A DNA stretch of 64,000 nucleotides from Arthrobacter sp. zg-Y919 (GTDB taxonomy: Bacteria > Actinomycetota > Actinomycetes > Actinomycetales > Micrococcaceae). The notes beneath the pieces are model-generated. The model searched no databases. It saw only the letters and a list, made by a program, of their open reading frames with translations, and was not told the DNA's origin. Positions 16,757 to 24,300 of this stretch are shown here, one piece after another. Within the stretch, counting starts at the first letter, position 1. Every line of letters begins with the position of its first letter. Made by a program: the position numbers and the translations under genes. Where the stretch lies: the NCBI RefSeq assembly GCF_030142045.1, contig NZ_CP126242.1:2542001-2606000 (forward strand), in the 5' to 3' direction.

Positions 16757-16944
16757 GTCATCTTCCGCAATGCCCCGGATGGTGAGGAGCGCATCCTTCG
16801 GGCCCACCTCCCGCGGGGAGTGTGCGAGGGTATTCGGCCCCGGGACCTTCCGCGGACGGAAGGCGAGCTGCGGACTATGGGCGCCGGACCGCTCACCACC
16901 GCACACCCGGGAATGGCCCCTGTCGAAATGTCGGCGGCCTCCGC

Positions 16945-17107
16945 TAAAGTAGTTTTCAGCTTCACGAGATGTGGCCTCCGCCCGGGAAACCGGGCATAAA
17001 AGCTCCGACTGGCCCCACACCAACCCCACTGTTCGGCGGGTGGTTCGGATGACGAAGCGGCCTGCTTCGTCCGTTGCAGGCAAGGACAACCTGAAAAGGA
17101 ACCCACT
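16945..17107 (+). promoter_or_regulatory. Structured 5' leader of the orphan gene at 17108
   Basis: TAAAGT at 16945-16950 is a plausible -10. Downstream are: a stem TGTGGCC (16970-16976) with GGCC-CCACA (17011-17019), enclosing a 6-bp GC stem capped by GAAA (GCCCGG/CCGGGC, 16980-16995); CCAC (17026-17029) with GTGG (17040-17043); and a perfect 8-bp hairpin GACGAAGC/GCTTCGTC (17051-17071). CAGG (17077) could pair with CCTG (17090), just before the ribosome site AAAAGGAA. This is more structure than a plain leader needs. I cannot match it to a known riboswitch class. Confidence 0.55.
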
Positions 17108-17512
17108 GTGAGCATTTCCAGTGTCAGCAAATCCGGTCTCAGCAACTGCAGCGGCTTCGCGCCGGGGCACAACATCCATTGGATCCACGGCCGCCGTCTC
17201 GAGGGCTGGGAGCAGTGGTCGGACGTCGAAGCCACGGCCGATCCGCAGCTGGACCTCATTTACCTGGTGTCCGAAGGAATCCAGCACCTGATGTGGTTCC
17301 ACAATGTTCCGGCCGTCGCCACCGCACTGGGGGCCGCCGTCGATACCCCGCAGTGGTGCCAGCGCTATTCCACGCTGATGGTGCCCGGCGGGTTCGAGTC
17401 CGATGCGCGGAGTTCTTTTTTCTACTTAGCCCGGCCGGAGCGGGTGGTTCCGTGCAACGGCTCCCTGGTCCGGGCACCGGAAACTGAGCGCATCGAAAAG
17501 GCCGGCTCCTAG
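17108..17512 (+). CDS. Orphan hypothetical protein, 134 residues
   Basis: I do not recognise this protein. It starts at GTG with AAAAGGAA 6-7 nt upstream. It is soluble and rich in aromatic residues (HNIHWIHGRRLEGWEQWSD; EGIQHLMWFHNV; WCQRYSTLMVPGGFESD; SSFFYLARPE), with three Cys (positions about 17, 90 and 120) and several His, and no signal peptide or membrane helix. The N-terminus begins with a Ser-rich MSISSVSKSGLSNCSG. The conserved-looking aromatic/His spacing suggests a small alpha/beta or beta fold, but function cannot be assigned. The long structured leader implies post-transcriptional regulation. It is bounded by repeats on both sides and has no operon partner. Confidence 0.7.
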   Translation: MSISSVSKSGLSNCSGFAPGHNIHWIHGRRLEGWEQWSDVEATADPQLDLIYLVSEGIQHLMWFHNVPAVATALGAAVDTPQWCQRYSTLMVPGGFESDARSSFFYLARPERVVPCNGSLVRAPETERIEKAGS

Positions 17513-17526
17513 CTGCCGAGGCTCAC

Positions 17527-17624
17527 CTTGTGTACAGCAGATGCGCCCTGATGGGTCCGTGGCCAGCATCAGCTGTACACAAGGCGACGGCGCCGACGCG
17601 GCAGCCAGCATCAGCTGTACAGAA
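17527..17624. repeat. Long hairpin plus a third copy of its arm
   Basis: CTTGTGTACAGC (17527-17538) and GCTGTACACAAG (17572-17583) are perfect inverted repeats. Pairing continues through AGATGC/GCATCA with one mismatch, giving an 18-bp arm and a 57-nt element. A further direct copy of the right arm, GCCAGCATCAGCTGTACA followed by GAAGG, lies at 17602-17624. The element sits between the convergent orphan gene and the CPBP gene. It lacks a T-run, so it is not a classical terminator. Confidence 0.8.
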
Positions 17625-17655
17625 GGGACCGCAGCAGCCCGCCGGAGACGTCCTG

Positions 17656-18420
17656 CTACTGCTGGAGCAGCTCCGGCGGGACCGCGTACATCACCAGCAC
17701 CCCCAGGAGGTTCTTCGCCGCGTGCACCCCGTAGGACAGCATGAAGTTGTTGCCCGCCCAGACATAGAGGCCGACCAGGGTGGCACCCATCGCCAGGTAA
17801 GGCACCAAGACCGGCAGGGTGAGGGATTCCTTGCCCACGACGTGGATGGACGCGAACAACAGGACCGACAGGATGCCGCAGGCCCAGATATTCCAGTACC
17901 GGCTGAGCTTGCCGATCAGCAGGTGCCGGAAGATGTACTCCTCCACAAAGGGCGCCAGCACCACGATCAGGGGAATGATCAGCCAGGGCGAGACGGACCC
18001 GACAAACCCCTGGACCGCTTCCTGGTTCGCTGCGGTCTGGACGTCCCCGGTCACCAGGACAGCGGCCATGGTGGCGATGAGCATGATGATGACGCCCGCG
18101 GGAATCAGGGCCAGCGTCAGCACCGGGCGGGTGGCCAGGATCTTCGTTTCCCGCACCACATACGGGCGGGCCGCAAGGAAGGCCAAAAGGCCGGCAACTG
18201 CGTAGAAGCCCAGGTTCAGGACGTAGGAGGCGGTGAGGGGATCCGGAACCACCATCACCAGCACCGGGAAAATGAGCCCCGGTGCGAAACTCAAGACCAG
18301 CAGGAACAGGACATAGAACCCGGCCGCCACGGCATCCCGCCGGGTGAAGCGGTAGGAAAGCCACGGTATCGACGCCGGTGGACGCCCCGCCGGTCCGGTC
18401 CGGTATTCGTTCGCAGTCAT
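17656..18420 (-). CDS. CPBP family intramembrane glutamic endopeptidase
   Basis: A 254-residue polytopic membrane protein of the CAAX-prenyl-protease/bacteriocin-processing (CPBP, Abi) family. The catalytic signature EExxxR is present as FVEEYIFRHLLIGK, with the second motif FASIHV and third-motif His in YGVHAAKNLLG. About seven or eight hydrophobic helices are visible. Roles in other bacteria include processing of peptides and membrane-anchored regulators; the target here is unknown. The ATG at 18420 gives a short cytoplasmic Pro/Gly-rich N-terminus. It is probably monocistronic. Confidence 0.87.
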   Translation of the reverse strand: MTANEYRTGPAGRPPASIPWLSYRFTRRDAVAAGFYVLFLLVLSFAPGLIFPVLVMVVPDPLTASYVLNLGFYAVAGLLAFLAARPYVVRETKILATRPVLTLALIPAGVIIMLIATMAAVLVTGDVQTAANQEAVQGFVGSVSPWLIIPLIVVLAPFVEEYIFRHLLIGKLSRYWNIWACGILSVLLFASIHVVGKESLTLPVLVPYLAMGATLVGLYVWAGNNFMLSYGVHAAKNLLGVLVMYAVPPELLQQ

Positions 18421-18480
18421 ACCCTCAGGATATGGGCCATCCCGGAGCTATGGGGCATCCGGCGGGGATACAGGCCTGCG

Positions 18481-19362
18481 CTAATTCAGCTCCGCGATCA
18501 CCGGAGGCATGGCCTCCAGCAATTCCCGTGCCAGGAAGCTGAGCGGCCCCCGGGAGGCGGAGAGCCGGTCCCCGCTCACGGCGTGCAGATAGGTTCCCCA
18601 ACAGGCAGCCTGTTCCGGCGTCGCCCCGCGGGCCAGGAACCCGCCTACGGCACCGGCAAGGACATCCCCGGAACCGGAAGTGCCCAGACCGGAATTTCCG
18701 GCAGGAACCTCCCAGCTCTTTCCGTCGGGAGCGGTAATAACGTTGTGTGCGCTGACCACGGCCTGGTATTTCCGCGCCACTTCCAGGGACGCCTTCGCCA
18801 GGTCCAGGGAATCTTCGTCCGCCTCCTCATCCTCGAGCAGGCGGATGAGTTCGGCGCCGTTCGGGGTCAGGACGAGGCGTCCGGCCAGGGCATCGTAAAG
18901 ATCAGGCAGTCCGGGCAGCACACCGAGGGCATACGCATCCAGCACCACCTGCGTCTTTTCCCCGAGCAGCGGCACCACTGACCGCAGCAGCGCTGCGGCC
19001 TGGTCGGGGTCGTCCAGCCCGGGGCCGATAACTACGGCCGACGCGGTCGCTAGATCGGATTCAAGCAATGCACCGGCCGCCTCGCCGTCAATCCCACCGG
19101 ATTCCTCGCGCAGTCCGACCACCCCGGATTCGGGGATGGCAACGGCCACGGCGATCGCCGCCGATTCCGCCAACCCCATGGTCAGGCGGCCGGCGCCGAC
19201 CCGCAGTCCGGCAAGCCCGGTCAGCATCACGGCGCCGGGGGTGCGGCGGGCTCCGCCGATCACCAGTACGGTGCCCCGGTCTTCCTTGCCGGAGGCCTCG
19301 GTGGACAGCCTCCAGCCGCGCAGCAGCGCAGGGGTGACGAGCTCAGCGGGGGTGGATGTCAT
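18481..19362 (-). CDS. nnrD: ADP-dependent (S)-NAD(P)H-hydrate dehydratase
   Basis: A metabolite-repair enzyme that dehydrates damaged NAD(P)HX back to NAD(P)H. The 293-residue protein is the ribokinase-like dehydratase domain alone; no epimerase domain is fused. Signatures are VLVIGGARRTPGAVMLTGLAGLRVGAGR near the N-terminus, VIGPGLDD, LVLTPNGAEL and the nucleotide-site loop NSGLGTSGSGDVLAGAVGGFLARG. The ATG at 19362 has GGAG at proper spacing; an ATG 15 nt upstream has none. The start lies inside the 3' end of the phosphatase gene (20-nt overlap), so the two are translationally coupled. Confidence 0.92.
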   Translation of the reverse strand: MTSTPAELVTPALLRGWRLSTEASGKEDRGTVLVIGGARRTPGAVMLTGLAGLRVGAGRLTMGLAESAAIAVAVAIPESGVVGLREESGGIDGEAAGALLESDLATASAVVIGPGLDDPDQAAALLRSVVPLLGEKTQVVLDAYALGVLPGLPDLYDALAGRLVLTPNGAELIRLLEDEEADEDSLDLAKASLEVARKYQAVVSAHNVITAPDGKSWEVPAGNSGLGTSGSGDVLAGAVGGFLARGATPEQAACWGTYLHAVSGDRLSASRGPLSFLARELLEAMPPVIAELN

Positions 19363-20083
19363 CAGTTTCTCCTGCATGTTCGGTTACGGGCGCTCCGCCG
19401 TCCTGCAGGTGGAGCACGTTGTTAAAGGTGTGCAGCTGCCACGGCCCGGTTCCGCTGGGACGCACCAGCCGGGTGACGGAACCGTTCCGTACGCTGTTGG
19501 CGGCGGCGGTGTCCAGCAGTTCCTGCTCGCTCATCCGTTCCAGAACGTAGCGGATCAACAGGATCACGGCGTCATGGCAGACCACAGCCACCCGCTTGCC
19601 GTCTTCCTCGTCATCCAGATCGCGGAAGACCGAGCGCAGCCGCAGTGCGACGTCGGCCCAGGACTCGCCGCCCGGCGGCCGGTATACGAACTTGCCCAGC
19701 CAGGACCGGCGTTCGGCTTCCTCCGGAAAACGTGCCGCGACGCCGGCAGAGGTCAGCAGGTCCAAAATGCCCAGTTCCCGGTCGCGCAGGCGTTCATCAA
19801 TCCGCATACCGCCGGTGATGCCGGGCAGTCCCGCCAGTTCCGCGGTCTGCCGTGCCCTCAGGTAGGGCGAGCACCAGACGGAGTCGGGCAGTTCCCCAGC
19901 GGGAAGCCCGGAAAACCAGCGGCCCAGCGCTGCGGCCTGCTGTTCGCCGTCTGCGCTCAAGGGAACGTCGGGGTCCCGCCAGGGAATGTCAATGCGTTCG
20001 GCACCCTCGCGGCCGGCGCGGGTAGCGGCCACATTGCCTGCGGATTCACCGTGGCGTACCAGAATAAGTTCAGTTGCACCCAT
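19343..20083 (-). CDS. Histidine phosphatase family protein
   Basis: A 246-residue member of the phosphoglycerate-mutase-like superfamily. The catalytic LVRHGESAGN motif is at residues 8-17; the second Arg appears in SPYLRARQTAE, the Glu in IDERLRDRELG, and the second catalytic His in VVCHDAVILL. Substrates range from phosphoglycerate to phospho-sugars and cannot be deduced. It is first in the operon with the NAD(P)HX dehydratase and divergent from menB (176 nt between starts). Confidence 0.9.
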   Translation of the reverse strand: MGATELILVRHGESAGNVAATRAGREGAERIDIPWRDPDVPLSADGEQQAAALGRWFSGLPAGELPDSVWCSPYLRARQTAELAGLPGITGGMRIDERLRDRELGILDLLTSAGVAARFPEEAERRSWLGKFVYRPPGGESWADVALRLRSVFRDLDDEEDGKRVAVVCHDAVILLIRYVLERMSEQELLDTAAANSVRNGSVTRLVRPSGTGPWQLHTFNNVLHLQDGGAPVTEHAGETDDIHPR

Positions 20084-20259
20084 GCTCCGACTCTACCTGC
20101 CGGTGCACGCAGACCAAGGGAAACAAAACAGGCCTGCCGGGCTGCGACACGCCCTGCCGTCGGTGCGGGGCCCGGATAACCACTGGGCACCAATGGAGCC
20201 GCAACCGTTCCCGGTGCGCAGTGTCCGGCGGTATTGCCCACTGGCGATAAACTCGATTC

Positions 20260-21213
20260 GTGAGCTCAGAACTTCCAGCACAGGTGTCCGATATTTTCGA
20301 CCCGCAGCAGTGGCGTCTTGTTTCCGGGTTCGAGGACCTGCAGGACATGACCTACCACCGCCAGGTGGAGCGCGGCGCCGACGGCACCGTAGTGCGTGAC
20401 CTGCCGACGGTGCGCATCGCGTTCGACCGTCCGGAAGTCCGCAACGCCTTCCGCCCCGGGACCGTGGACGAGCTGTACCGGGCCATGGACCACGCACGGA
20501 TGACGCCGGACGTTGCCACTGTGCTGCTCACCGGCAACGGCCCCTCCCCCAAGGACGGCGGCCACTCGTTCTGCTCCGGCGGGGACCAGCGGATCCGCGG
20601 CCGCGACGGCTACCGGTACGCAGAGGGCGAAACCAAAGAGACCATCGACCCGGCACGTGCGGGACGGCTGCACATCCTGGAAGTCCAGCGGCTCATGCGG
20701 ACCATGCCCAAGGTGGTCATCGCCGTCGTCAACGGCTGGGCGGCAGGCGGCGGGCACAGCCTGCATGTGGTCTCGGACCTGACCATCGCCTCACGCCAGC
20801 ACGGCAAGTTCAAGCAGACCGATGCCACCGTGGGCAGCTTCGACGCCGGCTACGGCTCGGCGCTGCTGGCCCGGCAGATCGGCCAGAAGAAGGCGCGGGA
20901 AATATTCTTCCTGGCGCGCGAGTACTCGGCCGAGGACATGGTCGCCATGGGAGCGGTCAATGAAGCCGTCGACCATGCGGACCTGGAAAAGGTGGCCCTG
21001 GAATACGCCGCAGACATTGCCCGGCAGTCCCCGCAGGCCATCCGCATGCTCAAGTTCGCCTTCAACCTGGCGGACGACGGGCTGGCCGGGCAGCAGGTCT
21101 TCGCCGGCGAAGCAACCCGCCTGGCCTACATGACGGACGAGGCGGTGGAGGGCAAGGAAGCATTCCTTGCCAAGCGTGATCCGGACTGGTCCTCCTTCCC
21201 CTACTACTTCTAG
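20260..21213 (+). CDS. menB: 1,4-dihydroxy-2-naphthoyl-CoA synthase
   Basis: A crotonase-fold enzyme that cyclises o-succinylbenzoyl-CoA to dihydroxynaphthoyl-CoA in menaquinone synthesis. At 317 residues it has the length of actinobacterial MenB. Typical segments are the oxyanion region HSFCSGGDQRIRGRDGY, VNGWAAGGGHSLHVVSDLTI, KQTDATVGSFDAGYGSALLAR and the C-terminal DPDWSSFPYYF. Translation starts at GTG 20260. It is followed 7 nt later by menE and then menA, forming a menaquinone operon. Confidence 0.96.
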   Translation: MSSELPAQVSDIFDPQQWRLVSGFEDLQDMTYHRQVERGADGTVVRDLPTVRIAFDRPEVRNAFRPGTVDELYRAMDHARMTPDVATVLLTGNGPSPKDGGHSFCSGGDQRIRGRDGYRYAEGETKETIDPARAGRLHILEVQRLMRTMPKVVIAVVNGWAAGGGHSLHVVSDLTIASRQHGKFKQTDATVGSFDAGYGSALLARQIGQKKAREIFFLAREYSAEDMVAMGAVNEAVDHADLEKVALEYAADIARQSPQAIRMLKFAFNLADDGLAGQQVFAGEATRLAYMTDEAVEGKEAFLAKRDPDWSSFPYYF

Positions 21214-21220
21214 GAGCTCC

Positions 21221-22357
21221 TTGGAACTGCTTCCAGTCCTGGTGACTCCGGGTTTCGACGCCGGAATGCTGCTCTCCCCGCTGGCCGACGCGCTGGCGGG
21301 TGAGGGACCGGCCGTCGCACCGCACACCGATCCGGCCCAGACCTTTACGGGCGAACTGCCCAACGACGACATTGCCCTGGTCGTCAGCACCTCCGGTTCC
21401 ACCGGCACCCCGAAGCAGACCATGCTCAGCACCGATGCGCTGGCCGCTTCCTCGATGGCCACCGCCGTCGCACTGAAGGCGGACGGCCAGTGGCTGTCCG
21501 CCCTGCCGGTCAACTACATTGCCGGAATCCAGGTCCTGGTCCGTTCCCTGTACGCCGGCACCCAGCCGGTCTTTATGGATTTGTCCGTGCCGTTCAGCGC
21601 CGAGGTGTTCACGCGTGCCGCAGAGGACATGACGGACCGCAACCGCTTCACGTCCCTGGTCCCCACCCAGCTGCACCGCCTGCTGCAGGACCCGGCACCC
21701 GAAACCCTCCGTGTGCTGCGCCGGTTCAACGCCATCCTGCTCGGCGGGGCACCGGCCGGTGCCGCCCTGCTGGACAAGGCCCGCGGTTACGGGCTGAACG
21801 TGGTGACCACCTACGGCATGAGCGAAACGTGCGGCGGGTGCGTTTACGATGGTGTCCCGCTGCCCGGCGTCGACGTCATCCGGTGGGAGGGGCGCCTCTG
21901 GATTGCCGGTGATGTCCTTGCGGACGGCTACATGGGCCGGCCGGATCTCACCAGCGACCGTTTCCGGTTCAACTCGGGACAACGCTGGTTCCGCACGGAT
22001 GACACCGGGACGGTCGACGACGACGGCCGGGTCAGTGTCTCCGGACGGCTGGATGACGTTATCGTCAGCGGGGGAATCAAGGTTTCCGCGCAGGCAGTGG
22101 CCGAGGCCGTGGAAACCGTCCCCGGCGTCGAGCAGGCGTTTGTGCTGGGCCTGGACGACGCCGAGTGGGGCTCCCAGGTGGGGGCCGCCGTCGTCGGCAG
22201 CGTTGACCCGGAACTGGTACGCGAAGCCGTGCGCTCCCGGCTCGGCTCGGCCGCAGTCCCCAAGGTGGTCCTGCTGCTTGAATCCCTGCCCCTGCTGCCC
22301 ACCGGCAAAGCGGACCGGATGACCCTGCTGCGGCTGCTGGCCGCTGCGCGGCACTGA
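21221..22357 (+). CDS. menE: o-succinylbenzoate-CoA ligase
   Basis: An AMP-forming ligase that activates o-succinylbenzoate for MenB. The phosphate loop is VVSTSGSTGTPKQTMLS; YGMSETCGGCVYDG and WFRTDDTGTVDDDGRVSVSGRLDDVIVSGGIKV follow, with the C-terminal catalytic Lys in LLPTGKADR. The start is TTG at 21221, with AGGAG overlapping the menB stop region; upstream in-frame codons would lie inside menB. The 378-residue product is shorter than enterobacterial MenE, as usual in Actinobacteria. Gene order menB-menE-menA places consecutive enzymes together. Confidence 0.93.
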   Translation: MELLPVLVTPGFDAGMLLSPLADALAGEGPAVAPHTDPAQTFTGELPNDDIALVVSTSGSTGTPKQTMLSTDALAASSMATAVALKADGQWLSALPVNYIAGIQVLVRSLYAGTQPVFMDLSVPFSAEVFTRAAEDMTDRNRFTSLVPTQLHRLLQDPAPETLRVLRRFNAILLGGAPAGAALLDKARGYGLNVVTTYGMSETCGGCVYDGVPLPGVDVIRWEGRLWIAGDVLADGYMGRPDLTSDRFRFNSGQRWFRTDDTGTVDDDGRVSVSGRLDDVIVSGGIKVSAQAVAEAVETVPGVEQAFVLGLDDAEWGSQVGAAVVGSVDPELVREAVRSRLGSAAVPKVVLLLESLPLLPTGKADRMTLLRLLAAARH

Positions 22358-22404
22358 ACCGCCGCTACAACACCTGTCTCGACTAAGAACTAAGGAACAA
22401 CACC

Positions 22405-23289
22405 GTGGCTACAGCCGCCCAATGGTTAGAAGGCGCCCGCCCCCGGACGCTGCCGATGGCAATCGCGCCGGTCATCATCGGATCCGCCGCCGCGTACGAC
22501 CTCGGGGCATTCCACCCCGTCCGCGCAGTGCTGGCCGCCCTCATTGCCATCCTGCTGCAGGTCGGCGTGAATTACGCCAATGACTATTCCGACGGCATCC
22601 GCGGAACCGACGACAACCGGGTGGGTCCGCTGCGGCTGACCGGTTCGCGCCTCGCCTCCCCGAAGCAGGTCAAGTACGCTGCATTCGCCTGCTTCGGCGC
22701 CGCCATGCTGGCAGGAGTCGCCCTCGTGGTCCTGGCCTCCACCTGGTCCCTGATCCTCGTGGGAATCGGCTGCGTAGCCGCCGCGTGGGGCTACACCGGA
22801 GGCAAGAATCCCTACGGCTACCTTGGCCTGGGCGATGTGTTCGTCTTCGTGTTCTTCGGACTGGTGGCCACGCTGGGCACCACCTACACCCAGGCGCTGG
22901 AAATCAATACGGCTGCTGTCCTGGGCGCCGTCGGCACCGGACTGATCGCCATGGCGCTGCTGATGGCCAACAATGTCCGGGACATCCCCACGGACCGCGA
23001 GTCCGGCAAGCGGACCCTTGCGGTCCGGCTGGGCGACGGGCCGGCACGGATCAGCTACGTCATGATGCTGGCCCTGGCCCTGCTGCTGCCGCTGTTCATT
23101 GCCGGAGACTACCCGTGGATCCTGCTGGTGCTGCTCCTGATCCCGGCATGCATCCTGCCCGCCTGGCTCATGCTGACCGGAAAGAAGCGCGGCAGCCTGA
23201 TCCCCGTGCTGAAGCACACGGGCATGATCAACCTCGGTTTCAGCGTGCTGTACGGCGCCGGGCTCGTCATCACCCGGCTGCTGGCCTAG
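22405..23289 (+). CDS. menA: 1,4-dihydroxy-2-naphthoate polyprenyltransferase
   Basis: A UbiA-family integral membrane prenyltransferase that attaches the polyprenyl chain to dihydroxynaphthoate. The first Asp-rich motif is NDYSDGIRGTDDNR and the second is DIPTDRESGKRTLAVRLG; about eight or nine transmembrane helices lie around them. The GTG start at 22405 follows AAGGAACAAC. The 294-residue length is normal. It ends the men operon and converges with the DUF4229 gene. Confidence 0.95.
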   Translation: MATAAQWLEGARPRTLPMAIAPVIIGSAAAYDLGAFHPVRAVLAALIAILLQVGVNYANDYSDGIRGTDDNRVGPLRLTGSRLASPKQVKYAAFACFGAAMLAGVALVVLASTWSLILVGIGCVAAAWGYTGGKNPYGYLGLGDVFVFVFFGLVATLGTTYTQALEINTAAVLGAVGTGLIAMALLMANNVRDIPTDRESGKRTLAVRLGDGPARISYVMMLALALLLPLFIAGDYPWILLVLLLIPACILPAWLMLTGKKRGSLIPVLKHTGMINLGFSVLYGAGLVITRLLA

Positions 23290-23331
23290 GGGCGGTCCGG
23301 CTTAGGACTCCGGGGCTAGGGCCTGCCGGGG

Positions 23332-23637
23332 CTAGGCTTCGCGGCGGCGGTCGTTGTCGACCTGCACGTCCGGGTGCTCTGCCACGAGGTTGTCCTCGGC
23401 TGCTGAGTCATCCAGCTCGCCCTGGCTGCGCTTGGGTGCGCGTTCCTCGGTGAACCGGCGCTGCACGGTGCGGGCCGCTTCGTCGCGCATGTCCCGGGCA
23501 AACAGGTACGTGACGCACCAGGCCATGACGGCGGCAGCCAGTGCCGAAAGCAGGAGGCCCAGTCCGAGCAGCATGCAGATCGCGAAGAAGACGGCCACCA
23601 AACCCAGGCGGAGTGCGGTAAATTTCCAGAAAGCCAC
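23332..23637 (-). CDS. DUF4229 domain-containing membrane protein
   Basis: A 101-residue actinobacterial protein with two transmembrane helices (LRLGLVAVFFAICMLLGLGL and LLSALAAAVMAWCVTYLFA) and a charged cytoplasmic tail (RDMRDEAARTVQRRFTEERA onward). This matches the DUF4229 pattern; the family is regularly found next to menaquinone and cytochrome c maturation genes in Actinobacteria. No function is known. Confidence 0.82.
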   Translation of the reverse strand: MAFWKFTALRLGLVAVFFAICMLLGLGLLLSALAAAVMAWCVTYLFARDMRDEAARTVQRRFTEERAPKRSQGELDDSAAEDNLVAEHPDVQVDNDRRREA

Positions 23638-23721
23638 GCCTTCATTCTATGCGCTTGGCGTCCTGGGCGTTCCTTCCCCCTGCAGGCCCCCGCGGGCAGG
23701 ACCCTCCACTACAATGGCCGT

Positions 23722-24105
23722 ATGCCCCGTCTTGTGTTGTTCGGCGTCATCATCGTCGCTGCCGTGATCATCTATGCCGCAATCGACTGCGTTATGTCCC
23801 GGGCAAACGAGGTGCGCAGCATCTCCAAGACCTCATGGCTGTTCACGATCATCCTTATTCCCGTCCTCGGCGCAGTGCTCTGGTTCCTGTTTGGCCGCCC
23901 GTCCGGCGGATCCCCGGGAGGTTCCGGACCGCGCGAGCCGCGGCGTCCGTCGGCCCCCGACGACGATCCCGAGTTCCTGCGCAACCTGGAGATCCGGCGC
24001 CGCCAGGCCCAGAAGGAAGCCGAGCTCCGGGCCCGTGAGGCCGAGCTGCGTGCCCGTGAAGAGGGCCGCGGCAAGCAGAACGACGACGGCAAGCCCGGAG
24101 CCTGA
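23722..24105 (+). CDS. PLDc_N domain membrane protein
   Basis: A 127-residue protein with two N-terminal transmembrane segments and the PLDc_N pattern (YAAIDCVMSRANEVRSISKTSW, then LIPVLGAVLWFLFGRPS), a small membrane domain found alone or ahead of phospholipase D/cardiolipin synthase domains. No catalytic HKD motif is present. The C-terminal third is a charged helix with tandem copies of REAELRA, likely a short coiled coil. Function unknown. Confidence 0.82.
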   Translation: MPRLVLFGVIIVAAVIIYAAIDCVMSRANEVRSISKTSWLFTIILIPVLGAVLWFLFGRPSGGSPGGSGPREPRRPSAPDDDPEFLRNLEIRRRQAQKEAELRAREAELRAREEGRGKQNDDGKPGA

Positions 24106-24226
24106 GACTCCTCGCCTACCCTGCGGTGCCCCCTTCGACGCCCACCGGCGGCTCGAGAAGCATCAGCTCTTGAGCCTGGCCGCCACCCGCAGGACCAGCA
24201 TCTCCCCCGCTAAGCCGGCATGATCG

Positions 24227-24276
24227 GCAGCAAAAGACCCGTCCCGGAGAGTTCCGGAACGGGTCTTTTCTGCTGC
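24227..24276. terminator. Bidirectional terminator
   Basis: The stem GCAGC-AAAAGACCCGT-CCGG pairs with CCGG-ACGGGTCTTTT-GCTGC, with T-runs in both directions. It lies between the convergent PLDc_N and ccsB genes. Confidence 0.85.
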
Positions 24277-24300
24277 TGGAGGCGTTCGGCCCCGCTGGGG

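Larger units (their letters stand above)
16485..16944. other. Gene-free stretch rich in small repeats
   Basis: No plausible coding region: the open frames lack ribosome sites and family resemblance. It holds a C9 run (16501-16509) after GGGGGTG, a 63-bp palindromic element (16541-16603), five CCTTCGTGCGTCC-like units (16612-16756) and a perfect 7-bp hairpin (CCTTCCG/CGGAAGG, 16846-16863). The density of small palindromes suggests a decayed or repeat-accumulating intergenic site. Confidence 0.7.

Noticed and set aside
16975..17035. Faint likeness to a cobalamin riboswitch core (GGGAAACCGG ... CTGGCCCCAC ... ACTGT)
   Set aside because: The order and the B12-box are not convincing and no cobalamin-related gene follows; left as an unassigned leader.
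16421..17302. A leftward open frame containing GGGFNILHELCERGISLPP, similar to a peptide in a frame at 40880-41113
   Set aside because: The similarity comes from the shared 63-bp DNA element; differences are not coding-like, and the frames overlap real genes and structured RNA.
24106..24226. Possible small gene before the terminator
   Set aside because: No open frame with a ribosome site; only a spacer between convergent genes.
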